DNA of 64,000 nt from Hyperoplus lanceolatus (GCA_026929865.2 CM049414.1:1490001-1554000), one strand, 5' to 3'; shown: positions 1-11,436, numbered from the stretch's first letter. A program made the numbers and translations. Notes: generated from the letters alone by a model not told the origin.

Positions 1-399
1 GTTATGTGGGTTGTAGCCTACGATGTGAAACATCATTTTTACTGTATTTTGCTGCTGGACGTGCGGCTCGCGAGAGGAGGCTCATGCTGACACTCAGCTG
101 ATTTAGCTGTGTATCAGCTGGGTGTCAGTTCGGCGCAGTTCAGCTCCAAACTGACACGGGGATAGTATTGACGGTCCCGTAGGCTACATGGGAAGCAAAA
201 TAAAAACACACTTCTTGCGCAGCGTGAACCTGTTGGCACTGTGCGGGAGACGCTCCCCTCTCCTTCATCTGATCGCTGAACACATTCAGCATGTTTACGT
301 GTCCTCTTGATCAAATGTACTATATTGTTCTGGGCTCCCGGTCAAACCACAACTTATCGTCCTAACAATGGCGACAACAACACTTTCCCATAATGTGAA

Positions 400-656
400 G
401 CTGACGGCAATTTATTCAAAAAGAAAAGAAAGAAAAGGCACAGTGCCTCCTGCATTTGGGTCGGATCGAGTCCGGACAAATTCACACCACAAACAAACTG
501 CAGCAGAGTGAGTATGGAAGCGCATCGAGACCACCTCTTCAGCTGGGTCTCGGAGCGCTTGTTTGGTCCGCCCCCGAGTGCGATTGCTGTATTCACGGAA
601 GTGCACCTGAGTTTGTTTCAACCGAACTAAACACGGCATGTGTGAATACACCCTAA
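400..656. mobile_element. Old MITE related to the copy near 53,266-53,400
   Basis: The right end (ttcaaccgaactaaacacgg followed by catgtgtgaatacacc) and the internal tttggtccgc / gcgattgctgt words are shared with a second degraded copy at about 53,266-53,400. Ends resemble fish DNA transposons whose termini read as host-like GTGTGAA..CACC. The left boundary is not clear. Confidence 0.5.
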
Positions 657-793
657 GAGGAAACTGAACCAGTTTCATAAAGCAAATGCAATAACATCAG
701 AGTTCACCTATGTGACCTGCAGCTGTCGGTGACACCAGGTAAACCAGCTATGAGTGTGCAGACTCATCTGATTGTACCTTGTACAGTTGTTAA

Positions 794-953
794 AGGTGCA
801 GTCAGCGATTCTCACAAAACAGTGAGTATCTCCTCATGATCTGCTACTTGTACGTACTGTGTGTGCGCGCTGAAAGAAAAAACTGTGGTAATACACATTT
901 TGACAAAAAGTCTTTTTTAAACCAAGCTTTCTCCAGAATCGCTGGCTCCACCT
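794..953. mobile_element. TTAA-flanked MITE, 160 bp
   Basis: TTAA at 790-793 and 954-957 bracket inverted ends aggtgcagtcagcgattct and aggtggagccagcgattct (right end read in reverse complement). TTAA target duplications with AGG ends fit Kolobok or piggyBac-like non-autonomous elements. A related right end (gctgactccaccttta) is seen near 6450-6467. Confidence 0.75.
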
Positions 954-1323
954 TTAATGATGCTTTGGACACAATCGCCTTCCAAATAAAAAAAAACAAA
1001 TATCAATGTAATAAGCAAGTATGTGTTACACCTCAGCTGGATTACAGCATGTAACCAAATCAACACATTTCCTAGTCCTTCTATGTTTTGTTAATGTGCT
1101 AAAAAATATAGTATAGACACAGTACATTGAACTACTATTTAAATGCATCGGCCACTGTTCATCACTTTGTGTGGCTATTGACGCTGGGGTATACGGTGCT
1201 GAGAGAGCTTGGATTAGTATTGCTGTTGTAGCTGGTGGTCAGTGGGGGTGGTTTTAATGTTGCATTGTTTAACAGTCAATGGCGTTTCCCACCCTCTGCA
1301 AGAGGATAACTGCTGTCTGATTG

Positions 1324-1329
1324 ACGTAC
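1324..1329 (-). other. bach2: Splice donor of the bach2 start-codon exon
   Basis: The minus strand reads GAAGAG|GTACGT, a close match to the donor consensus, placed directly after the SLPEE codons. Reading on into the intron gives VRQSDSS instead of the family sequence and soon a stop, so the exon ends at 1330. Confidence 0.9.
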
Positions 1330-1569
1330 CTCTTCTGGAAGGCTGAGGACCAGTCCATTCTGGCCCACCAGTGTCTGGAGGAAGTACTCACTGCAGGCAG
1401 CCAGCACGGCCCGGTGCCCGCGGAACTCCTTCCCCTCCACCAGCACCGTCACATCACACAGGACGTCCTGCTTGCGCTGGTCGTTGAGGCAGAGGAGGAT
1501 GTTGGTACAATGCACCGTGGACTCATACACATACATGGGGGCTTCTTCAGGCTTCTCATCCACGGACAT
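1330..1569 (-). CDS. bach2: BACH2-type BTB/bZIP transcription factor, first coding exon (partial gene)
   Basis: Reading the minus strand from the ATG at 1569 gives 80 codons, in phase 0 at the donor. The start [17 protein letters not shown] and the stretch [14 protein letters not shown] are the BACH2 signature; the BACH1 N-terminus differs clearly. Residues about 35-80 are the first half of a BTB/POZ domain: the CDV strand (38-40), the EGKEF hairpin, then HR (52-53) and [10 protein letters not shown] (54-63), closing with SLPEE. BACH2 is a nuclear repressor that pairs with small Maf proteins on MARE/AP-1-like sites; the BTB domain mediates dimerisation and corepressor contact. Compared with the mammalian protein as I recall it, there is one extra residue near position 9, and the loop after LVGQ (67-70) is about two residues shorter. 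The remaining BTB and the bZIP lie beyond base 1. Teleosts often keep two paralogues, and I cannot say which this is. Confidence 0.95.
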
Positions 1570-1581
1570 TCCGCTCACGCC
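1570..1581 (-). other. bach2: 5' UTR portion of the bach2 start-codon exon
   Basis: Twelve transcribed bases lie between the acceptor AG (1583-1582) and the ATG. The frame upstream stays open into the intron (10 codons from another ATG at 1599). The conserved BACH2 N-terminus begins exactly at 1569 and the acceptor cuts just upstream, so 1569 is the start. Confidence 0.85.
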
Positions 1582-1631
1582 CTGGAAATAGAAGCACAAC
1601 AGAGGGGAGAGGGGAGGGTTAGGGAGGTTAG
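1582..1631 (-). other. bach2: Splice acceptor, polypyrimidine tract and candidate branch points of the bach2 start-codon exon
   Basis: On the minus strand the intron ends ttctatttccag, preceded by an almost pure C/T run (about 1585-1617). Two CTAAC words at 1622-1618 and 1631-1627 sit about 37 and 46 nt from the AG, the right distance for a branch point. This is a strong acceptor and shows that at least one non-coding exon lies upstream. Confidence 0.85.
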
Positions 1632-2292
1632 CTTACAGCAGCGAAAGCCGAGAGAGAGAGAGTGCATACCGCAGGGCTGACATCAGCCTGCAGACGGCCC
1701 TTCATGATTCAACACATATACAGGCCCCGGCTGACTGACTGACTGTTGCTCTCCGCTTCACGTGCACACTCACTCACTCCTGTAACTTTTTAACAGCCAG
1801 CAAAATGTAGTGGTGCATGGTCCCTGCTTGCTAAAAAACTTAAAACTTCCATTTTATGAATCACAAAAGAGTCCATTTCTACACATTTTCTCTGACACAC
1901 ATTATACTGTACATTCGGATCACACACTGTATGCCCCCCCCCTCTCTCCGCACACACACACACACACATACACACACTCAAGACATAAAAATATAAAAAT
2001 TGACGGAACATTCTTTATTCGAAGCCATTTAAAATGAAAGGTAGACGCAGAGCTGGTCTCCAGTTGGCTGTGCTCTTTGCTTTAGAGGGGCACATGTGTT
2101 TGTGATCTAAGAAGGACTCAGTGTAAAGGTATGCTGAGAAGCTTTGGTAAAATCACACTCAGAAAACATGAGCTGAAGAACGGATAGAACAACAGACGTA
2201 CAGGAGCAACTTCTGCACGAGACAAACCAAGATGACAGACAGACACTGAATACTGTATTTAGCTTCAAAAGAAACACTGCAGTTTTACTTAA

Positions 2293-2599
2293 AGGAATAC
2301 TTCACCCATACGGAACCAGCGTTCTATCATTATAAAATAACTATTATAATATAATGAATGAGGATTTTCTTCCCTCAGTCTTCCCTTAGTCTTCCCTTGG
2401 CCCAGCTGTCCTGCTAATTCTAACCCTTACTGCGATGTCACAGTAAGGAAAAGGTAGGGTTAGACAGTGAGACCATAAAACACTCTTTCTGCCTTTTCTC
2501 AGGCTAAGATGATCCGATTTCAATTTTTTTTGCACATTTATACTAAATAGGATCTCCGAGTTCAATACACCTTCATATTCCAACCGGTGAAGTAGGCCT
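2293..2599. mobile_element. TTAA MITE family 1, copy A (307 bp)
   Basis: Flanked by TTAA (2289-2292 and 2600-2603). Ends are aggaatacttcaccc and, in reverse complement, aggcctacttcaccgg. Nearly identical throughout to the copy at 16,839-17,146, and its right half matches the palindromic copy at 52,948-53,257. Contains the internal word gatgtcacagtaa. Confidence 0.85.
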
Positions 2600-2884
2600 T
2601 TAATGTTGTCAGATTATTGGTCTTGGGGGGCTTCGTTCAAAACAAACCTAGTATCGCCCCGGTAACTGAGTAACAAACATTATTGTTTGAGGGTTCAGTG
2701 TGCAACAGAGATTTCCTGTTTTACATTATATAATATTTATTTACAAGTGGACTGGCTTTGTGAGGCTATTCACTGAGCCATTAAAGTAGCTTAATATCAG
2801 GTCACTTGAGGATTCAGTTGATTTGACAAAGTTGTACTTGACTGATTTGACTGGTGAAATGTACTGCTTTACAACAGACTGTCT

Positions 2885-2885
<1 letters not shown>

Positions 2886-2945
<60 letters not shown>

Positions 2946-2948
2946 TGT

Positions 2949-2992
<44 letters not shown>
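2886..2992. repeat. (TG)n followed by a 44-base poly-G tract
   Basis: A (TG)n run (2886-2948) with one GG interruption passes directly into an uninterrupted run of 44 Gs (2949-2992). Apparent reading frames here are repeat translations, not genes. Confidence 0.95.
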
Positions 2993-2994
<2 letters not shown>

Positions 2995-3301
2995 GGGTTG
3001 GAGCTGTTGTGAATCAACTATGTTAGTCCCAGACACTCCTGTGGTTCTGGCCCGCCCCGACCGTTGTATAGTTTGCTTATTTTCTACCAAACATTTCTCA
3101 GTTGGCTTCCTTGATAATGACCTGTCTTCCAAGAATAATGTTTCCAGATGTGGTTGCAAGGCTCACAGCAATCCAAACATGCTATTTCTACCTCTGGAAT
3201 GCACATGCGCTTCACTTTGGAACTTCAGACACATCTTCTCAGACAATCCCTTTTGCAGTAAGAGGGCAAAATGCAAGGATGACACAAACACAACGCATGC
3301 A

Positions 3302-3353
<52 letters not shown>

Positions 3354-3426
3354 TATACAGAGCATGCATATATTCACAGACGACACACATAGACGCACTG
3401 TTGCAATAGGAATAAAATGCAAGGAT

Positions 3427-3502
<76 letters not shown>
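3302..3502. repeat. Two (CA)n arrays
   Basis: Arrays at about 3306-3346 and 3427-3502 are separated by about 80 bp of unique sequence. The phrase gcaaggatgacac occurs just before each array (3272-3284 and 3419-3431), suggesting a short local duplication. Confidence 0.95.
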
Positions 3503-3505
<3 letters not shown>

Positions 3506-3860
3506 GAATATACCCAGAAACACACACCACAAAATAGCAGGTTGTGGCAGAATTCTGATTAGAAGTGCCGATGGATGCAAACAATTTTTTCTCTTTTCTC
3601 TGCGGGGTCAGTTGTAGACGGCAGCCTCTTTCTGCCTACACCTTCTCATGTGATGCTTACATTCCAGTGTAGATCATCACATAGCGTGAGGCTGGTGAGG
3701 ATGAGGAAGACTAATGCAGCTGGGGACCTGTTAGCTCTGCACTGCCCATTACAGCAATCTTCTTCTTGTGGAGCTACGGTGCATCACTTAAAGCTTGTGT
3801 GTACAGCAGCCCACACACTGCTATGCTAAGGTAAGTTGCATATGAGAGGAGCATGCTTAA

Positions 3861-4214
3861 AATTATAGTGCGTAACTTCTGTCGCCCCATTGAGGAATTC
3901 TGAGTCATTACAACAACACTGTCGGCGTATCTACATGAGGTAAGCCTTTGGTAAATTCGACTGGATTTTATACCGTCTGCTGTACGTCCAGGTTTTGTCT
4001 TTATCAGTAGAATCAACAACTGAAACATTTCTTGGGCTCTTCTTGGGATCTTTCTGAGCTCAAGGGGACGACACAAGTTTGTAAACGCTGCCATACTGAG
4101 AAATACAGAGAGAGTTGAGGAGCCAATAGGCTCACTCAACTTTGTGTCAACTCGATTGGAGATGGCTTGAATGTAAGGGACATTCATTTATATGACAAAG
4201 TTACGCACTATAAC
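3861..4214. mobile_element. TTAA-type MITE with TATAGTGCGTAACTT ends
   Basis: The left end after TTAA (3857-3860) reads aattatagtgcgtaactt; the right end in reverse complement reads aagttatagtgcgtaactt. The right-hand flank is TTAG rather than TTAA on the element side, so one copy of the target has mutated. A partial relative lies at 28,797-28,942. Confidence 0.75.
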
Positions 4215-4880
4215 TTTAGCAATGCATGTATTATGTTCACCTGTCACTGTCATAGGCCTCCCTGTGTGAATGAAGGGTCTGCGCTGACTGTATCTGAAGT
4301 GACATAATGATTGTATTCGGATAGATTGATGGCTTACAAACACAACGTTTTACCACACAATATAAAGATTTGTTAAATGGTAAATGGTATATATGGTAGG
4401 TTATATAGCACTTTGTCTCTGAATCCTCAGACTTAAATTTGCATAAATTCTTTATAATAATAACATTAGAATAAATATAAATAACATTTATGAATGCCGG
4501 TGGGGAAGGTGTGCCACCCCTTGTTTCTGGAAAACCATAGAAGAAATTGGAAATGTGACCACATATTTAAAAAGAGCCATCCATTTGACTCATCCTGTAA
4601 AGAAGGGAGAAAAATGGAATAAGATATAAGCACATTTAAGCTCAAAAAAAGTTGTTTTGCCTTTCAAAGTAAAATTTCCATGATCAAGGTTTTTTGATTA
4701 TTGTGTCTGAACACTTATAGACAAGTTTGAAAACATTTGACACATGTTTTAGTGCTTTAGTATACTACACGTTGTGTTTATATAGTTAGCACGATGTCAG
4801 CCCTAAACTGCTGCATCATGATTATTATCCAAAATTCTGGGGTTGGGGTGGATTTGTGCCAGAGGACCTGGGGTGAGTTA

Positions 4881-5028
<148 letters not shown>

Positions 5029-5329
5029 ATGTGTAAAGTGCTGTACATAGTGCATTCAGTAGGTAAACAATGAAGGTAAAATAGCAATAACAAAAATAAA
5101 AGACATAAAGCCCAGACATCCAAAAATATAAACAAAGATAGTAGTGCAGAGGTAAGATAGTTAATGGGGAGGAAAAGCCAGGGTGTAAAGATGGGTTTTG
5201 AGCCTTGATTTAAAGGCAGACATGGAGGGGGAATCGCATAATGCAGGTGGCAGTTGGTTCTACAAGGGAGGGGCAGCCAGTGCAAAGTACATTTCTGAGA
5301 GTTGTGCCAGTGGCATGGCTGTATACGCT

Positions 5330-5880
5330 GGTCACCAGAAAGAAAGTGATTGTCTACAGTAGCTCAGAAGAGAGTGACATCTCAATTCCACTTAACAACA
5401 CCACTGATGAGAGTTCAGATGGCCAGAAAGATGATGATGGTGACTTTGTCATTGTGAGCTTTGCAGGTAAAACCATTAGATCTGCTAGGCCTTGTTTAAG
5501 AAAATTGTTCTATAATCTTTAAAAAATATTTACTTTAAATAAACCTTAAATAAGTGATTGTCTAATGGATTTGTCTTGCATTACAGTTTATGAGATATAT
5601 ATCAGTGGCACAATTTACCCCATGGTATTCTCTCTTGTGGCACAATTTACACCACACCGGGGGCAAGTTGTGCCACAAGACGACCTTTTTTCCGAAAGCA
5701 ATATTTCTTAAACAGTTTATTTCAGATGCAAAGTTATTGTTCCCGGGGATGCACAACACCCTGAAATATATGTACATATTTGAATTGGAGACTTTACTGT
5801 CAAGGCCTCACTTTAAAGTCACTTTGAGTAAAAAGTGGCACATCTCACCCCACTCTCCCCTAATACAAAAATACTTGTTG
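5330..5880 (+). mobile_element. Decayed DNA transposon 3' region (pogo/Tigger-like?)
   Basis: A plus-strand frame (to about 5466) reads KKVIVYSSSEESDIS, an acidic serine-rich stretch, then GDFVIVSFAGK. It ends at a possible splice donor (gcag|gtaaaa). Acidic linker plus GDFVVV.F.GK is how the C-terminus of many fish CENP-B/pogo-like transposase ORFs reads; that comparison is from memory. The downstream sequence repeats tggcacaatttacccca-type words and ends with gtggcacatctcacccc, consistent with transposon UTR and terminus. No full transposase is left. Confidence 0.4.
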
Positions 5881-5899
5881 TTTTAATGTAAGCAATCAA

Positions 5900-5956
5900 C
5901 CAGTTTCATGATTGTTTCATGATGAATTTGACCCTATTCACCTGCAGTGTCTTGCC
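5900..5956. mobile_element. GACACTGCAGG MITE family, terminal fragment
   Basis: The tail gaccctattcacctgcagtg followed by tcttgcctt and TAA matches the right end of the 0.6-kb family (best copy 21,332-21,939). The rest of this copy appears to be missing. Confidence 0.6.
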
Positions 5957-6897
5957 TTAATATTAAATTACATTTCATAAATGGAGTTCTAATTATATTA
6001 ATCATATATATAATTGTCAACAAAATCAAACAAGAAAATCATCATCAACAAATCATCACATTAGAGAAGCTTGAAGAAGTGAATGAACCAGAATTGCGGT
6101 TATTGATTCATGATGTGTACCATCTCCTAATGTTTGGCTCTTGCATAAATTAAATTAAATTTCTTCCATTATCTGTTTTGTTTCTTAGTAATGTCATGTT
6201 GACTCACTGATTATTGATAAATCATTTTCAGCGCAACAAGCCAGCACATCAAGCTAGGATCAAGACTTTAATGGGCCCAGGGAGATAATAAGAATGTAGC
6301 AGAAATACAAATGTTTCTAAAGGGTTGCGTTCACATTATTTCACATGCAATGCACACAATGCAGATTGTCAGGGATTTTGGAGAACGTTTATTGTCCAAA
6401 TCATTTTTGATCAAAGCACGTGATTTTGCACAAAAGCGTTCTACAAAATCGCTGACTCCACCTTTAGCTCTTTACCGTATAGTTAGTCAATCTTGATTTC
6501 ATTTCTTTGCATCAGTTAGTTCACTAGAAGAAGCAAGCTAAGAGTGGTCTTCCAAGCTAAAACACCAGTAATGAAAGAGAGGGGAAAAACAGGATATTTG
6601 AGTCAGCTTTGGACTGTCTGTACCATATGACGTTGTGGTCTTAGCATGGGGACTTGAGTATGAGGGGGAGTGAGGTGTGTGACAGTGTGTGACGGCAGTG
6701 TGTCATAATGTGCTCTGTGATGTGTGTTAAAACAGAATAATGCGTCATGAAGGAATACCATATGGAAGTGAGGGCAGACAGACGGAGTCCCTATAGAGGC
6801 AGCCATCACAATCACTCCCTCCAGTCATAAACAACCTCATTCCAGTAAATTGATACATTCTGTATACAACACACTCCTCTCAGATGCTCTCCTGCAC

Positions 6898-7186
6898 TAG
6901 CCTGGTCCTACCAGACCATCGCACTTCATTTCATTTGTACAGAAGGTCTGGAATCGCTCAATTGACAAACGTTAACTCATGTGAAGGCGAGTGTCTGTTT
7001 AAGTTTAAAACTATTGGATCTGCCAACCAATCGCATAACGTTTGGTCGTGACGTATGTCATGCGCCGGCTTCTCAGCCTGATTGGACTGCCAAAAATCTG
7101 GCTGTGAAAACCCGCGAATATACCGCAGACCCAAACTGACTACTGAAGGGAAATGAAAATTGAGCAGAAGTAGGTAAGCCAGGCTA
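6898..7186. mobile_element. TAGCCTGG-ended MITE, 289 bp, with exact 9-bp TSD
   Basis: The element starts tagcctgg and ends ccaggcta. It is flanked on both sides by ctcctgcac (6889-6897 and 7187-7195). Subterminal words ccagacc / ggtctgg are shared with the copy at 29,792. A 9-bp duplication is the size class of MULE/MuDR elements, but the terminal sequence alone does not prove the superfamily. Confidence 0.85.
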
Positions 7187-7199
7187 CTCCTGCACATCT

Positions 7200-8840
7200 C
7201 TGTGTACAGCACAATGATGGGCATAAAAACAAGTTCCTCTTTTAACACACATTTCCCATTGAATCCAGACCAACACTGATAGCCACAGTATGAAGGTGTC
7301 CTGGTGTTTTTTGCTCCTTCAGGCAACTAGGTATTAAAGAGCTCTGCAACTTCCTGTAATTCTTGCATGTCTCATACTATCTGCTCTCCTCTAGACAGGA
7401 GTTGCCAGTTTAGATTGACACAATAAGGAAAACATTAAAGATGGATGAAAATGTTATCGTACTTGGATAAGCAGACTGACGGTTCATTCTCGAGCATTGG
7501 GAACAGTAATATACTGTACATAATAACTCAATGGGCTTGTAACCTTACTAAATGGTATTGCTCGGTTTTGATGAGTTCAGTAGATGTTACAATCTTGCTT
7601 ATTAACATATATAGTTCAATCTTCATCTTCTCATGAGGACTGTGTGAAACTGGCACCATAGAAAAGAGTGAGGAAAGGATGCGTGGAGTCTGCATTACTA
7701 TTGGATATGCTCAATATACTGGCTGATTCAAAGAACTAAAGACCAACCTATAGACGCATCACATGGATGTCCTTTCCAACCTTCTTAGATCTTAACTTTG
7801 TGTGAGACTTGGCACTGGTCTGGAAAACCTACCACCACAAGCAAGAAAATACATCCCGTCAAGGCACCTTTGCACTGTAAAAGTGAGAAGCTTGGTAGGA
7901 TTATTCAAACAATCTTTGGAATTTCCTCTTGGGCTTTTTGCCATGTTCTCTGATTCACTGTCATTATTAGATTTCCATAACATAATTAGGACTGCATAAT
8001 GAAATAAAAAAACAGGTTGTAATAATAGGGACTATCTCTTAGCTGTTGTGTCAATGATCAAATTAAATGTTCAGATCGAAAGGTCTACTGCACATCTTAC
8101 TCTAGGACAATCGTTTTAACATGTCTTGAGTTATTGGGAAGATTTTGTCCAATGGGAAGATTTACACGTCATGATGTAATGCAAACCAATGAAATAAACA
8201 AGGTTAGTCTAAACTGCTGCTACTATGTTCCTAATGACATTATTGGCTTAGCCCATACAGTCGTAAGGGAGACACTGTGCCCCTGTGCATAATTTAGGGG
8301 GTGGGCTCCTGCCGGATGACTGTAATTACACTGAGAGGAAACATGGCTTTAATTGGAATGATCAAATTAGGCCATGACAACAAAATGCTCTTGGTGCGGC
8401 ACAAGGCGGCATGGTGATGATGATGGGTAGGTAAATTGAAGCCCTAATCCGCAGTGTATATTACCATGTCAAGTTCAAATGAAAATGATATTCAGGTCTG
8501 CTTCATTATGACAGCATTTGACCAACACTTCCATTACAGGGTTATTTCAAAAGCTAATGCATTTCATTCACAGGAATCACAAAGGGGGAAACGTAATGTG
8601 TTCTGTCCAGTTAAATTGCATACAAGAAAATATATTTAAATCTGGTGTCGCACATCCACCATCGGCATTGGCTTAAGCATATATCCTCCAAAAGACAATC
8701 AAACACTTTGATTACAAAATCATAAAAGCAGTAATACAATTCACAGAAGGATTTATGGATTTAATAAAAATTGTGAGTCATAGTTAACAAAAGTACAAGT
8801 AGTGAGTAATGGATGACATAAAGCAAATACAGTAGGCCTA
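7200..8840. other. Intron sequence without recognised repeats; possible conserved block at 8200-8420
   Basis: No gene or repeat was recognised. The block 8200-8420 has balanced composition and several homeodomain-style words (tgtaattacac, ggctttaattgg, gatcaaattagg) unlike the AT-rich neighbourhood. It is a candidate conserved non-coding element by appearance only. Confidence 0.3.
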
Positions 8841-8852
8841 TAGTGTTTGGTG

Positions 8853-9365
8853 TAGGGATGCACTGGACTAGTTGCTTACACGCTTAAACATCCTCTGCCT
8901 CACTAGTCTGCACCAGAAATATAGTCGGTTAGTCATTTATTGCCCATCACTTGGACTTGAACATCAAATGTGTGAGAGTGAATGTGTGTGTAGGCCTTAA
9001 GGTGAGAGCACAAAGCAAAGCAAAAAGGTTTTATTGACCACTGCCTAAAGGCCTGCTGTGTTTACTCTCGTTCGTCAGCCGTTTTATCTTTTTCCTCCCG
9101 TCAGCTGTTCTAATGCTGCCTGTATGCACGGCGGTGGAGACGTACCCAAACAAGCGGGACTAGGCGGTCCGGTGATGAGGAAACAGTAGCCTACACTAAC
9201 GTTTAACAACGTTTTTATAAAGACACACTTAAAATAACAATCTCTGCCCATACAAAAGTTGACGAAGCGATCAATGTGTATAAATCTATCCGGTAGGCCT
9301 GCGACTAGTCTAAAGTAAAACTTCCATTTAAAAGTTGGAGAAATGAGTCACTACCTGCATCCCTA
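8853..9365. mobile_element. hAT-type non-autonomous element, 513 bp, exact 8-bp TSD
   Basis: The flanking duplication gtttggtg is perfect (8845-8852 and 9366-9373). Ends are tagggatgca and, in reverse complement, tagggatgcagg. An 8-bp TSD with TAGGGATGCA ends is classic for hAT elements. There is no transposase; the interior is CpG-richer than the flanks (about 9060-9180). Confidence 0.9.
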
Positions 9366-9373
9366 GTTTGGTG

Positions 9374-10980
9374 CAGTATTCAAGTCTCACACTTTGTGTT
9401 GATTGGGTTTCACTTCATAGGTCGGACGTGTTAAATGAATAACTGCATCCTACATTTCCCATGATGCAACGAGAAGCATATTTTCTTTTAAATCCTCCAT
9501 GCCTATAGTTTATGTGGATGACATGAGATATTCAGTTTGAAACAACCTTTCAGCTCACACTTAAGATGGTACCAGCATCTTGAAACATGTGTACATCTAG
9601 ATACAGTACTTCATCCATTTAATGAACCATAGGTGGGCTCCTTTAATATTTATCACAGCATGGCGCTAATCATACACCCAGGATGGCGCTTCCCTGTAGG
9701 AAAGACTGCACAGATCATCAGAGAGGAGGTAATGGTTTATTACAAGTATCAAATAGGGACATCGGGCACAGGGGGCGATTAAACAGAGATTGCTATATCT
9801 GGACTGACTGCAATAGAACATTTTAATGAGGGTGCACTCACTTTTTTTCAAAATCTCTCCGTGGCTGTTCTGCTATTAAACCCCATCTCTTGTTCTTTTA
9901 TTCCTTAAATTCACAGCCATTGTTTAAGACTCTGGTCTGAATGTTTAAAGATTGTGAAAATATTTTTGAAGATTTCATGATCTACACTTCTTTTTTTTGC
10001 AACTTCAGTAGGATTACATGGCTGTCTTCATGGCTTATGACACCATTGCAAACCCTTCTTTGATGCAACGCAATGTGCACGGTCATCAAGAATTTTTTTT
10101 ACCCAATGGAAGATTACTCAATGTGTTTTTCATCATTTAGACATTTAGAGAACAGTCTCACTCAGCAGAAACACTTCCATCTGATTGGATCACAAATACG
10201 TGATGTCTAAAGGAAAGGCCCATCTCAGTAGTGCTTGTGGTATCGTTAAAAAATGTGAATTTATTGATACATATACGGGTACGTTGACTTACAATACTGG
10301 TTCTCGATCGATACTATTTTCGATAACAATCTAATGGAAAATGTTTTAACAAGATGACATTACACATTATGGTAAAATAAATAAATAAATAAAATTAACT
10401 TTTATTGTTCATCCCCTTCGCATTTTTACATTATATCAATATGTAAAACTTTAAATAAGCTAAATTGGAACTAACTGCCTTCAGATAGCACAAAGTGGAA
10501 CAAAATGGAAAAAATACAATGTATCAGTGCCAACAGTGCAACATGGAAATTGTTGCCTCCACACAGCCAATCACCGGCACTTTTAGATCTTGGCACATCA
10601 AGCATGCTGCATGCTTATTGGCTCACTGACGATAAGACTAACCCCTATGATGAACCCCTATGGACATTTGGTATTGAGCGTCAACACATTTGTCGATACT
10701 CGATGGTATGGAGACACTCAGGTCGTTCAAACTTGGATACCCAGCCCTTAATCTCAGTATGAGGAAGGAGGCTGTTGTCATTGCAACATCTGAACTGTAA
10801 TTGAGGATCTAACACAGTCATGAATTATTTGTGGTTTGAAACACAAAAATACAGAACTAATCTGCTAGTGGTGGTGAGATGTCCTCATGTGTTTCTACAC
10901 AACTTCAGTCTTCAACAACCTAATTCACATCTTTAGGAAACAGAGATGAATGATCATTTGTTTCGAAAAAGCTCCATGTT
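9374..10980. other. AT-rich intron, no gene seen
   Basis: No exon was recognised. Around 10,240-10,740 the words ggtatcgttaaaaa, ctcgatcgatac and cgatactcgatggtatgg suggest a decayed DNA transposon with GGTATCG-like ends, but I could not fix its boundaries or a target duplication. Confidence 0.35.
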
Positions 10981-10982
10981 AA

Positions 10983-11436
10983 AGGGATAGTTTAGTATTT
11001 TTGAATTGGGGTTGTATGAGTTACTAAGGCATAGTTAGTGTGTTACCGTATAGAGTTGGTGGTCAGTGCAGTCACTATAAAGAGATATGGGGAGAAGTCG
11101 CTTGAGTGGAATTCCGCCTTGTACTGTTGCAGAGGAAGCCAGAAGAAAAACTGATTTTTACCAAATATATAAATGCTTGCCTTAAAAAAAAAGGTTTAAT
11201 TGTACGGTAAATGAAGTGTTCTTTCACTACTGATACACTGCACTGCGCTTGAAGACCGCTGTTTGTTTTTGCACTTTTTTCAAGCGTAACCCGATGAAGT
11301 ATTACCATGCCAATTTACAGTGGCAGTGCAGCGTATCACTCCGCACACTCTTTAAAGTGACTTCAATGATGGCCATCTCCTTAAGGTAACTAAGTACCTC
11401 ATACAACACCACTACAAAGATTACTGAACTATCCCT
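10983..11436. mobile_element. TTAA-flanked MITE with AGGGATAGTT ends, 454 bp
   Basis: TTAA at 10,979-10,982 and 11,437-11,440. The left end agggatagtttagtattttt and the right end (reverse complement) agggatagttcagtaatctt extend into about 50 bp of imperfect inverted repeat, including ttgtatgag and tactaag / tacttag. AGGGATAGTT next to TTAA is a common fish MITE terminus. Confidence 0.85.

Larger units (their letters stand above)
1..1329 (-). other. bach2: bach2 intron downstream of the first coding exon (partial)
   Basis: No exon was recognised between the donor at 1329 and the left edge. The stretch holds an old MITE (about 400-656), a TTAA MITE (794-953) and otherwise unremarkable intron sequence. 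The next BTB exon is off the window. Confidence 0.75.

Noticed and set aside
1321..1680. Plus-strand frame over the bach2 exon
   Set aside because: It is the antisense shadow of the BACH2 coding exon.
2814..3584. Long open frames of alternating Thr-His, Val-Cys or Pro/Gly
   Set aside because: They are translations of (CA)n/(TG)n and poly-G tracts. The same applies to similar frames at 11,613-12,068, 18,020-18,416, 20,202-20,439, 25,092-25,681, 28,887-29,559, 32,521-32,829 and 44,627-44,908.
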